A stretch of 50,765 bases of DNA from an uncultured Prevotella sp. Lineage in GTDB: Bacteria; Bacteroidota; Bacteroidia; Bacteroidales; Bacteroidaceae. The stretch's first letter is position 1; each line of letters opens with the position of its first letter. Below the pieces are notes generated by a model. The model searched no databases. It was not told where the DNA came from and saw nothing but the letters and a program-made list of their open reading frames with translations. The position numbers and the translations under genes were made by a program. The stretch lies in the NCBI GenBank assembly GCA_946548065.1, contig CAMNPM010000015.1, forward strand, positions 1 to 50,765, read 5' to 3'. Shown piece after piece: positions 25,285 to 36,294 of this stretch.

Positions 25285-26591
25285 TTAGCAAACCATCGTT
25301 CGTTGAAAGTCAGTCCAATCGTTACACGGAACGAATTCTCTGTCACCAGGTCTTTGGCTGACGCATTCACCCACTGTGCACTGATATTCAATGTAGTACG
25401 GTTGTTCCATGTGTTCACAATAGGGATGGCAAAGCCTGCACTGACAGTCAGCTCCTTGGGACCTTTTTGCGTTCCTATATTATAATAAGGTGTAGCATAG
25501 GAAGCTCCTATCCGATAATGTATGCGTTTCATAAAACCACGTGCCAGCGGATTGGGATCTGGTATCCAGTCGGCACCAATAGTAATCTTATGCCGATCCT
25601 TCAGCACCCCACTCGTTGCCGTGTACTTCTTGGTTGTTTCGTCCACCAGGGGGTAGTCCAGGCTGCCCCAACGTTGCAGCATGTAGTCGGCTCCGATTGT
25701 CAGACTATTTTTATGAACCAACGAGAAACCCACTCCAAAGGAATAAGGAATACTCAGTCCGTTGACTACGCTGTCTCTTTTGGTCGTCGATACGCCCGTT
25801 TGGGTGTTTGCATTGAGAGTAGTCAAGTTGGCATCGGCTCCCAGCTTGTGCCCAATGCCAGCCACCGCACCAACAGTCAACTGATTATCCTTGCTAAGCT
25901 GCTTGGTCCACTGAACCCCCAGATCCAGTTTCCAACTGTTGACATTCGACGAATATGTCTTGGTCAGCGTATTGGCATAAGAGTCTTTAAACACAGCCGA
26001 GATGACTTTGTTATACTTACCCCAGAAATAAGACATATTGACTCCGACAGAGAAGTCTTTAACAAATTCCCAACCAATACCGAGGAAAGCCTGACTAAAG
26101 CCGCCAGAACCCGTATAGCTGTTATTATAGTAGTTGTTGGCCTGCGTACCGAAATAGCCATTATCTGGTTCACCAATCCATTGGGCATCATAGTAGTTGA
26201 AGCCTATATTAGAATAAGGTATGATACCAATACTGGCTCCCAGTTTTGGCAATACCCGGAATGTAGCCACTGCATAATCAAAGTCGGCAGTCTTGGCGTT
26301 CACCTTCTTCTTGTTCTCTTTATACTGGGTAAACTGTCCCGACACGCCCAAGTCGAGAATCATTGTCAGAGAGTCCACAGCGGAATAGGAGGCAGGGTTA
26401 AGCACGTTTGCTATCTTGCCGTTGCGTACACCTATGCCAAGTCCACTCATTCCTCGATTGAAACCAGTAGACTGCTCTGCCAACATTCCTAAGCCAAACT
26501 GGCTGTATGGCGAAAGCGTTTTGCTGATCTGAGCCATCATCGTCAACGACACCACACTTGCCAGCAGGCTTCCAATAATTCGCTTTTTCAT
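25269..26591 (-). CDS. OmpP1/FadL-like outer-membrane protein
   Basis: The start is placed at ATG 26591, giving MKKRIIGSLLASVVSLTMMAQ, a normal signal peptide; an upstream in-frame ATG at 26657 would precede the promoter. The remaining 420 residues show alternating aromatic strands and the N-terminal pattern SPYSQFGLGMLAEQSTGFNRGMSGLGIGV, as in Bacteroidota FadL-like barrels, and they end with a strand (GLTFNERWFAKWKVD). FadL-type proteins import hydrophobic molecules; the ligand here is unknown. It heads the operon with LptC, CNNM and PpiD-like genes. Confidence 0.8.
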   Translation of the reverse strand: MKKRIIGSLLASVVSLTMMAQISKTLSPYSQFGLGMLAEQSTGFNRGMSGLGIGVRNGKIANVLNPASYSAVDSLTMILDLGVSGQFTQYKENKKKVNAKTADFDYAVATFRVLPKLGASIGIIPYSNIGFNYYDAQWIGEPDNGYFGTQANNYYNNSYTGSGGFSQAFLGIGWEFVKDFSVGVNMSYFWGKYNKVISAVFKDSYANTLTKTYSSNVNSWKLDLGVQWTKQLSKDNQLTVGAVAGIGHKLGADANLTTLNANTQTGVSTTKRDSVVNGLSIPYSFGVGFSLVHKNSLTIGADYMLQRWGSLDYPLVDETTKKYTATSGVLKDRHKITIGADWIPDPNPLARGFMKRIHYRIGASYATPYYNIGTQKGPKELTVSAGFAIPIVNTWNNRTTLNISAQWVNASAKDLVTENSFRVTIGLTFNERWFAKWKVD

Positions 26592-26624
26592 CTGTTTCTT
26601 TTTAATGAATTCGATTTCGGACTG

Positions 26625-26632
26625 CAAAATTA
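26625..26632 (-). promoter_or_regulatory. -7 element of the envelope operon (TAATTTTG)
   Basis: TAATTTTG lies 34 nt upstream of the FadL-like start at 26591; a T-rich block replaces a clean -33 box. It is back-to-back with the plus-strand promoter at 26678. Confidence 0.55.
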
Positions 26633-26677
26633 TTGAAAAAAAACGAAATAAACGCACGATAAGTGGAAAATATAGGT

Positions 26678-26685
26678 TAATTTTG
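26678..26685 (+). promoter_or_regulatory. -7 element of the DUF4105 gene (TAATTTTG), leaderless
   Basis: TAATTTTG ends 4 nt before the GTG start at 26690, so the transcript should begin at or within a few nt of the start codon. No TTTG is seen at -33. Confidence 0.5.
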
Positions 26686-26689
26686 CATC

Positions 26690-27877
26690 GTGAAACATTT
26701 AAAAATCATTTTTAGGACATTTTTAGCACTCGTTGCGACATCCTTGATGCCACAACCAGCTTTCGCTGACAATGAGTTTAACACCGAATATTTTGATTCA
26801 GTGGAGGTAAGTTTACTCACCTGTCAACCTCACGACGAAATATACAGTCTATATGGACATACTGCAATACGCTGGCACAACTTTCACCGAGGTAAAGCCA
26901 ACGAAGACCTGGCCTTCAACTATGGTGTGTTCGACCAACGTAAGCCTTTCTTTGTATTACGTTTCGTCTTCGGTCTCACCGACTATGAGCTTGGTGTCCT
27001 GCCCTACAATCTATTCTTGCGCGAGTATCGCTATTTCGGAAGCATGGTAACTGAGCAGGTACTCAACCTGACCAGCAACGAGAAAGCACTACTCTACTAC
27101 GCATTGGCCGAGAACTTGCGTCCAGAGAACAGCATCTACCGATACAATTACTTTCATAACAACTGTACAACAAAAGCCCGAGATATCATTGAGCGATGTA
27201 TTAGCGGAAAAGTAGAATATGCTGAGCGTAAAGATTTTACGCCAACATACCGAGACCTGGTTCACGATATGACCCGGAATCATCCATGGGCACGTTTCGG
27301 CAACGACCTGCTGCTGGGCATCATGGCTGATCAACCTACCGACAGAAGACAACAGGAGTTCCTTCCTAACCAGTTGATGTATGACTTTGACCATGCCCAG
27401 ATTTATAACGATGGGCTATACCGTCCTTTGGTTAAAGAACGTCGCACGGCAGCTCCCGGTGGAGTACAAATCATCAAGACAGGATTCCCTTTGTCACCTT
27501 CTGAATGCGCTATTATCCTCACCATCATCGCCTTGATAATATTCATTGCTGAATGGAAACTGAAACGCAGCTTCCTCCCTTGGGACTTGCTGCTGATGCT
27601 CGTCACTGGCACCATTGGCATTCTACTGACACTAATGATATTCTCCAAGCATCCTACAGTTAGCCTAAATCTGCAGATACTACTGTTCAATCCCTTGCCG
27701 TGGCTCTTTCTGTGGCCTGTCGTCAAAGACCACAAGACACATTACTGGGTTATTTCTGCCATTCTGGCATTCGCTTTTCTCATCGGAAGCCTGTTCCAGT
27801 CGTATGCAGAAGGCACATGGAGCTTGGCACTATGTTTGCTCATGCAATGCTATATTCACAAAAAAATAGTTTCTTGA
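26690..27877 (+). CDS. DUF4105 (Lnb N-terminal-like) membrane protein
   Basis: The 395-residue protein starts with GTG and a signal peptide (IIFRTFLALVATSLMPQPAFA). The periplasmic part (about 30-260) has the DUF4105 pattern SLLTCQPHDEIYSLYGHTAIRWH, DYELGVLPYNLF and YRYNYFHNNCTTKARDIIE, with a conserved Cys-Thr-Thr likely to be functional; the domain is related to the N-terminal part of the Lnb lipoprotein-processing acyltransferase. The C-terminal 120 residues form about four to five membrane helices. The stop shares one base with the next start (TGATG), so the two genes are coupled. The activity is inferred only from the domain relation. Confidence 0.8.
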   Translation: MKHLKIIFRTFLALVATSLMPQPAFADNEFNTEYFDSVEVSLLTCQPHDEIYSLYGHTAIRWHNFHRGKANEDLAFNYGVFDQRKPFFVLRFVFGLTDYELGVLPYNLFLREYRYFGSMVTEQVLNLTSNEKALLYYALAENLRPENSIYRYNYFHNNCTTKARDIIERCISGKVEYAERKDFTPTYRDLVHDMTRNHPWARFGNDLLLGIMADQPTDRRQQEFLPNQLMYDFDHAQIYNDGLYRPLVKERRTAAPGGVQIIKTGFPLSPSECAIILTIIALIIFIAEWKLKRSFLPWDLLLMLVTGTIGILLTLMIFSKHPTVSLNLQILLFNPLPWLFLWPVVKDHKTHYWVISAILAFAFLIGSLFQSYAEGTWSLALCLLMQCYIHKKIVS

Positions 27878-29238
27878 TGCGTAATCGATACTTGTATATC
27901 ACCCTCCTGTCGCTGCTGGGCTTTAATCATAAGGCCGCAGCACAGGCCATAGCAGAAGCTCCACGTCTGGTGGTTAGCATCATTGTCAACCAATTACGCA
28001 CCGATTATCTGGAGACTTACTCCCCCCTTTACCAGCAAGAAGGTTTGAAACGCCTGCTCAATGAAGGAATGTTCTTTTCCAATGCCAGTTGCAGCTTCAC
28101 CCCTGTCGACAGAGCATCGGGTACAGCATCCATCGCAACAGGCACTACACCCTATTATAACGGAGTAACAGGCCTGGAGTGGATTGACCGTAACACGTTG
28201 CGACCACAAAACATCCTCCAAGACCTGTCGCCGGCCCTCCTTGCCACCTCTACCCTATCCGACGAACTGAAGATTGCCACCAACGGAGCATCTAAAGTGT
28301 TTGCTTTTGCAGAACATCCCGAGAATGCCATCCTGTCGGCAGGACATGCTGCCGACGGAGCCATGTGGCTCGAAAACTACAAATGGGTGATAGCCCCTTG
28401 TTATAAACCAGAAAACCAATGGCTTAGCTGGTACATCCGCCAGTACTCACCCCAGACCGATGCCAACGAGAATGTTACCGACCTGGCCTTGAAATGTGTC
28501 GAACAGTCAGGAATAGGGCAGCACGGCACTACTGACCTGCTAAACGTTTCTTATACAGTAGAGCCTGACACGATGAGCTATCGCATGCTCGACTACTATG
28601 TAGCACGTTTAGTGAGCGGCATCCAACATAAATTAGGCCGTAAGCGCGTTCTGTTCATCCTCACAGGCTCGGGGTGCATCAAGGAGGAAAGCGAAAACGA
28701 CAATGAACGTTTCAACATTCCTACAGGTAAGTTTTACATCAACCGTGCAGCCAACTTGCTCAATATGTATCTGGGAGCTATTTATGGTTCAGGACAATAC
28801 GTGGAAACCTATTGGCGCAACCAGATATTCCTGAACCACAAACTTATCAACCAGAAGAATCTGGACCGCAGCGAACTACAACGGCGTGCACAGGAGTTCA
28901 TACTCCAGATGTCTGGCGTACGCAATGTCTATACCAGCGCCCAGCTGCAAACAAGCGACAGCCAGCTGTTGCAGCATATCCGCAATGGCTTCAACATAGA
29001 CAAGTGCGGCGACCTTCTCATCGGCATAGCCCCTGGATGGCAACTCACTAATGAAGATACGCACACTACTACTGTTTCGCGGAACAGCTACATACCATTC
29101 CCCATTATTTTTTTCGGTGCAGATATTAAAGCCCAGCGCGTTCCTGACTTAGTCACTACAGACCGCATAGCACCTACCGTTGCACGTGCCATCCGTATCC
29201 GGGCTCCTAATGCCTGCACAGCAGAGCCTCTTTTCTAA
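27877..29238 (+). CDS. Alkaline-phosphatase-superfamily protein, probably inactive
   Basis: The start at 27877 gives a signal peptide (YLYITLLSLLGFNHKAAAQA); the 453-residue precursor is exported. The fold signatures of PafA-like phosphatases are recognisable: LVVSIIVNQLRTDYLETYSP, SGTASIATGTTPYYNGVTG, SDELKIATNG, DRIAPTVARAIRI. However, the first metal-ligand Asp of the usual V(V/I)DQLR is Asn, and the DHG metal triad that normally follows the strand LFILT is replaced by GSG. The nucleophile Thr/Ser position reads VDRAS, which appears to be shared by a Bacteroidota subgroup. It is coupled to the DUF4105 gene. Confidence 0.75.
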   Translation: MRNRYLYITLLSLLGFNHKAAAQAIAEAPRLVVSIIVNQLRTDYLETYSPLYQQEGLKRLLNEGMFFSNASCSFTPVDRASGTASIATGTTPYYNGVTGLEWIDRNTLRPQNILQDLSPALLATSTLSDELKIATNGASKVFAFAEHPENAILSAGHAADGAMWLENYKWVIAPCYKPENQWLSWYIRQYSPQTDANENVTDLALKCVEQSGIGQHGTTDLLNVSYTVEPDTMSYRMLDYYVARLVSGIQHKLGRKRVLFILTGSGCIKEESENDNERFNIPTGKFYINRAANLLNMYLGAIYGSGQYVETYWRNQIFLNHKLINQKNLDRSELQRRAQEFILQMSGVRNVYTSAQLQTSDSQLLQHIRNGFNIDKCGDLLIGIAPGWQLTNEDTHTTTVSRNSYIPFPIIFFGADIKAQRVPDLVTTDRIAPTVARAIRIRAPNACTAEPLF

Positions 29239-29299
29239 AGGTCTAAGAATTAGATTGCAAAAAGTAAATAAAAGAAAGAAAGGCAAATAATCTTCAGTT

Positions 29300-29333
29300 T
29301 TTGCAAGATTACGGATTTTTCTTCGTAATTTTG
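29300..29333 (+). promoter_or_regulatory. Promoter of secA
   Basis: TTTG (29300-29303) and TAATTTTG (29326-29333) are 22 nt apart, slightly long. The predicted leader is about 37 nt. Confidence 0.55.
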
Positions 29334-29376
29334 CACCCGTTTATTATAATTAAGGTAAATAAGAAAAGAATAAGAT

Positions 29377-32742
<3,366 letters not shown>

Positions 32743-32752
32743 AGATTTTCCC

Positions 32753-32864
32753 GAGACATCGAAATATCGAAACTTCGAACCATCGAGACATCGAGACATC
32801 GGGACTTCGAAACATCGGGACTTCGAAACATCGGGACTTCGGAACATCGGAACATCGAAATATC
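32753..32864 (+). repeat. 8-bp tandem array A, (GAAACATC)-like x14
   Basis: Fourteen consecutive 8-bp units, consensus GRRACATC with variants GGGACTTC and GAAATATC, fill the gap between the secA stop (32742) and the ABC gene start (32872). Units alternate (GGGACTTC GAAACATC three times), showing both tandem growth and drift. Confidence 0.95.
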
Positions 32865-32871
32865 GAATTTT

Positions 32872-33573
32872 ATGATTGAAATAAACAATCTAAAGAAGCA
32901 ATTCGGCGAAACATGTGCCTGCGATATCCCCTCGTTTACTATTAACGATGGGGATATTCTGGGACTTGTCGGCAACAACGGTGCAGGCAAGACCACGCTC
33001 TTCCGCCTGCTGCTCGACCTGCTACAGGCTGACGAGGGGGCAGTACTGATTAACGCTGTCAATCCTGCAGAAAGCGAAGCATGGAAACAGTATGTTGGAG
33101 CCTACATTGATGAGGGATTCCTCATCGACTTCCTAACCCCCGAGGAATACTTTGCCTTCCTCGGCAAGATTTCCGGTATCAGCCAGCAGGAGACAGACCA
33201 GCGACTACAGCTATTCGAGCGCTTTGCCAATGGCGAAGTGTTCGGACAAAAGAAACTTATCCGCAACCTCTCTGCTGGTAACAAAATGAAGGTGGGCATC
33301 ATCTCCGCATTGTTGCGACAGCCCAGGATTGTCATCTTAGACGAGCCTTTCAACTATCTCGACCCCACCAGCCAGCTGGTGCTTAAGCATCTTCTGACGG
33401 ACTATGCCCAACAGACTGGGGCAACCATTCTTATCTCCAGCCACAACCTGCAGCACACCATTGACATCTCGTCGCGGATCGCCTTGCTCGAGAATGGCCG
33501 TATCATACGTGACCTTGCCAACGCCGAAGGCTCTGCTGCCCAGGAACTGCAAGAATACTTCGGAGCAGAATAA
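32872..33573 (+). CDS. ABC transporter ATP-binding protein without a partner permease
   Basis: The 233-residue ATPase has Walker A GNNGAGKTT (34-42), the signature LSAGNKMKVG (133-142), Walker B IVILDEPFNYLDP (about 153) and the switch His in ISSHNLQHT. It belongs to the ABC-2/drug-export-like ATPases. No membrane protein is encoded next to it; the following gene is convergent. The partner must be encoded elsewhere, or the protein works on its own. Its start lies 7 nt after the 8-bp repeat array, and no separate promoter is visible, so it is probably co-transcribed with secA. Confidence 0.9.
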   Translation: MIEINNLKKQFGETCACDIPSFTINDGDILGLVGNNGAGKTTLFRLLLDLLQADEGAVLINAVNPAESEAWKQYVGAYIDEGFLIDFLTPEEYFAFLGKISGISQQETDQRLQLFERFANGEVFGQKKLIRNLSAGNKMKVGIISALLRQPRIVILDEPFNYLDPTSQLVLKHLLTDYAQQTGATILISSHNLQHTIDISSRIALLENGRIIRDLANAEGSAAQELQEYFGAE

Positions 33574-33611
33574 TCAAAAGGGATCCTGCACCATACAGTG
33601 TGGGGATGAAT

Positions 33612-33658
33612 AATGAAAAGGAATCCTGCATCACTGTGATGCAGGATTTCTTTTTCAT
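33612..33658. terminator. Bidirectional terminator
   Basis: AATCCTGCATCA pairs with TGATGCAGGATT around a 3-nt loop, and outer AATGAAAAG/CTTTTTCATT extends the stem and supplies T-tracts in both directions. It separates the convergent ABC and DUF5715 genes. A partial duplicate of the left arm lies at 33577-33590. Confidence 0.85.
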
Positions 33659-33666
33659 TCGTGAGA

Positions 33667-34359
33667 CTATCTTACTGTAAGATGGAAGCAACCTTGCTTG
33701 ACCTCGTACTTGATGTAGCATCGCCCTTCCTGCCGCTTGTCGCGCAACACTTCGGAAAGCACCCACTTCAGAGTATCATCGCGGACGGGCTGGCTGACTG
33801 CCCTATAACGGTTGTAGCAGATGTCTACGGTGGTACCAAAGAGATGACATGAACGTTCTGTGGCGTTCTGATTGTGACGCTGCAACTTGGCCACATCGTC
33901 CATCGTACGCAACATGCTGGTCACGATGAGCTTGTTGAACGGCACCCCTTTGGCATAGAGACTATCGTAGAATGCCTGCCCGATATCCTGAAGCAGCACA
34001 GCAGCACGCGGCACCAGATAAGGTATGCTACTGTTCAGACGGTCAACATGGTAATAGGGACTCTCGCCTACATACACCAACTCCTTCTTGCGCTGCTCAG
34101 CATCCTCGCGGTTCCTTACTGGCTGGACGCCCCAACGCTCTGCGGCCACTATCTGAGTGTCTTGCAGATCGGGGAAGGCCTCTTTATAGCTCGGAACAGA
34201 GCGAATGGGATGAGGAATGTCCGCAAAATAGGAGCTCTTGCCATCATGGGTGTCAGAGGTTTCCTTTCCGTACGACAAGCGTTTGGCAATAGCCAGCACG
34301 GCTACTACAGCAAAGAACAGCAAGACATATTGTCGCTTACTCAGATGCTTATGTTTCAT
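33667..34359 (-). CDS. DUF5715 protein, M15-type peptidase-like
   Basis: The 230-residue protein has an N-terminal membrane anchor (QYVLLFFAVVAVLAIAK, about 9-25) and a periplasmic domain. SMLRTMDDVAKLQRHNQNAT is followed by SCHLFGTTVDICYN and, at the end, QGCFHLTVR; the spacing of His, Asp and His matches the zinc site of M15 D-Ala-D-Ala (VanY-like) peptidases (SxHxxGxAxD and a late His). A murein peptidase role is inferred. It lies 25 nt after the TPR gene and is last of the leu operon run, ending 8 nt from the terminator. Confidence 0.75.
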   Translation of the reverse strand: MKHKHLSKRQYVLLFFAVVAVLAIAKRLSYGKETSDTHDGKSSYFADIPHPIRSVPSYKEAFPDLQDTQIVAAERWGVQPVRNREDAEQRKKELVYVGESPYYHVDRLNSSIPYLVPRAAVLLQDIGQAFYDSLYAKGVPFNKLIVTSMLRTMDDVAKLQRHNQNATERSCHLFGTTVDICYNRYRAVSQPVRDDTLKWVLSEVLRDKRQEGRCYIKYEVKQGCFHLTVR

Positions 34360-34384
34360 AATGTACTAATTACTCACCATCGGG

Positions 34385-35086
34385 TTACTTTTTCCTGATT
34401 CTGTCGTACCATTCGCGCAGCCACCCCCGCGGGATGCCACGACCAACCGCAGCATCCAGCACCCGACGGGCCTCCTCGCGACGATTCAGAGCAATCAGCA
34501 AGTCGACATGCGACACCACAAAGCCGGCGTCCTTCGGATCCAGACGCGAAGCCTGCTCCCAGTCATAGAGCGCCGCCTCCGTTTGCTGCAGCTCGCGCTC
34601 CAAGGCAGCTCGCGAGGCATAGGCAATAGCAGAGTCGGGATTCAGCTCCACCGTTTGGTTCAGCTGGTCAAGTGCCTCCTGCCTGCGCCCCGTCTGCTGC
34701 AGCACATAGGCCAGTGAGAGCCGGGCCTCAAAGTGGCGCGGAACCAGTTTCAGCAGTTCCTCATAGTCGTTACGGGCCATGTCAAACCGCCGCAGATGTG
34801 TGTTGGCATAGCCCCGATAGAAGAGAGCAGCCGGATTATGCGGTTCGCGCTGAAGCACCTGGGAATACTCATCAGCAGCATATTCCCACTGCTGCAGCTG
34901 CAGATTGGCAGTGGCTTTGCGCAGATGCAGGTCTGTAGACCAAGAGCTGCCGGCAATCAGCTGGTTGAGTACGGCCAGCGAGTCACGCCAGCGCTGGCTG
35001 TCCTGCGCATGGAGACTGGTCTGCAAAAGAATAGCTCCACACAGCAGGACCAACATTCTCGGAATCAGATGGGAATACGGTCTCAT
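34385..35086 (-). CDS. Exported TPR protein
   Basis: From ATG 35086, which overlaps the leuB stop by ATGA, the protein begins [28 protein letters not shown], a signal peptide. The remaining 205 residues contain at least four tetratricopeptide repeats ([104 protein letters not shown]). TPR proteins act as binding scaffolds; no partner can be read. The coupling to leuB is probably positional and not metabolic. Confidence 0.82.
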   Translation of the reverse strand: MRPYSHLIPRMLVLLCGAILLQTSLHAQDSQRWRDSLAVLNQLIAGSSWSTDLHLRKATANLQLQQWEYAADEYSQVLQREPHNPAALFYRGYANTHLRRFDMARNDYEELLKLVPRHFEARLSLAYVLQQTGRRQEALDQLNQTVELNPDSAIAYASRAALERELQQTEAALYDWEQASRLDPKDAGFVVSHVDLLIALNRREEARRVLDAAVGRGIPRGWLREWYDRIRKK

Positions 35087-36144
35087 GCTTTCCGGATATA
35101 GTCTACAATCCATGCACCAACCTCATTGGTGCCATACTTGGCACCGCCCTCCACTTGTATTTCAGGAGTACGCACATTGGCGTCGAGCGATGCATCAACG
35201 GCGTCACGAACCAGCTGTCCCTCCTTGGTCAGTCCGAAATGCTCCAACAGCATGGCAGCAGAGAGAATCTGCGCCAGGGGGTTGGCCAGGTTCTGTCCGG
35301 CAGCCTGTGGCCATGAGCCATGAACAGGTTCGAACAGCGGAGTATGCTCTCCCAGCGACGACGATGGCTGCAGGCCCATGGAGCCGGTGATGCACGAGGT
35401 CTCGTCGGTCAGGATGTCGCCGAACGTGTTCTCCGTCACGATGACATCGAAGAAGCGTGGCTCCGTCAGCACGCGCATGGAGGCATTGTCGATAAACATA
35501 TAGTCGGTTGTCACCTCAGGATACTGCGGTTCCATCTCCTTGGCAATCTGTCGCCACAGGCGCGATGATGCCAGCACGTTAGCCTTGTCGACCACGGTGA
35601 GATGCTTCTTGCGCGTCATCGCCATCTCGAAGGCCACCTTCAGGATGCGCTCAATCTCCGGACGAGTATAGACGTCGGTATCGTAGGCACGGTCGTTGTC
35701 CTGATACTTCTCGCCAAAATACATGCCGCCCGTCAGCTCGCGAATCACCACGAAGTCGGCCCCGCGCAACAATTCATCCTTCAGTGGCGACTTGTGGAGC
35801 AGACAGTCGAAGGTAGCCACCGGTCGCACATTAGCAAACAGCCCCAGTTGCTTGCGCATGGCCAGCAGTCCCGTCTCCGGACGGATCTTCAGCGTGGGGT
35901 TGTTGTCATACTTCAGGTCGCCCACCGCAGCAAACAGCACTGCATCTGCACGCATGCAGACATCGTGGGTAGCGGCGGGATACGGGTCGCCGCAGGCTTC
36001 TATGGCACAGGCGCCCACCAGAGCCTCCTCATAGAGGAACTCGTGTCCGCACTTGGCTGCAATGGCATCCATCACGGCCAGCCCTTGTTTCATAATCTCA
36101 GGCCCGATACCATCACCGGGCAATACTGCAATCTTTAGTTTCAT
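35083..36144 (-). CDS. leuB: 3-isopropylmalate dehydrogenase
   Basis: LeuB oxidises and decarboxylates 3-isopropylmalate to 2-oxoisocaproate using NAD+. The 353-residue length is typical. Motifs: [11 protein letters not shown] (residues 8-18), [13 protein letters not shown] (substrate-binding arginines), [15 protein letters not shown] (Lys), and the metal aspartates in the region [11 protein letters not shown] and [10 protein letters not shown]. In a citramalate pathway the same enzyme acts on erythro-3-methylmalate. The 150-nt gap upstream is filled by the second 8-bp array, so the gene is separated from the rest of the operon by a repeat and not by a promoter. Confidence 0.95.
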   Translation of the reverse strand: MKLKIAVLPGDGIGPEIMKQGLAVMDAIAAKCGHEFLYEEALVGACAIEACGDPYPAATHDVCMRADAVLFAAVGDLKYDNNPTLKIRPETGLLAMRKQLGLFANVRPVATFDCLLHKSPLKDELLRGADFVVIRELTGGMYFGEKYQDNDRAYDTDVYTRPEIERILKVAFEMAMTRKKHLTVVDKANVLASSRLWRQIAKEMEPQYPEVTTDYMFIDNASMRVLTEPRFFDVIVTENTFGDILTDETSCITGSMGLQPSSSLGEHTPLFEPVHGSWPQAAGQNLANPLAQILSAAMLLEHFGLTKEGQLVRDAVDASLDANVRTPEIQVEGGAKYGTNEVGAWIVDYIRKA

Positions 36145-36158
36145 AATTATTTCCTTTT

Positions 36159-36294
36159 TTTCGGGGGTTCGTTATTTCGGGGGTTCGTTATTTCGATGCT
36201 TCGATATTTCGATGCTTCGATATTTCGATGTTTCGATATTTCGATATTTCGAGGTTTCGAGGCTTCGATGTTTCGATGTTTCGGGGTTTCGGGG
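36159..36294 (-). repeat. 8-bp tandem array B, (CATCGAAA)-like x17
   Basis: Seventeen 8-bp units (plus-strand TTTCGATG and variants TTTCGATA, TTTCGGGG, GTTCGTTA) begin directly at the stop codon of the citramalate-synthase-like gene and end 14 nt before leuB. Read in the direction of transcription the unit is GAAACATC, the same as array A. Confidence 0.95.

Noticed and set aside
24616..25485. Open frame on the plus strand across lptC (24790-25485)
   Set aside because: Antisense shadow of lptC without any domain pattern.
25269..26657. Longer start of the FadL-like gene at 26657
   Set aside because: It would lie upstream of the -7 element and hide the signal peptide; ATG 26591 fits both.
32753..32864. 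8-bp array as a possible coding low-complexity extension of SecA or the ABC protein
   Set aside because: SecA ends with its normal zinc-binding tail before the array, and the ABC protein has a normal N-terminus after it; 8-bp units do not keep frame.
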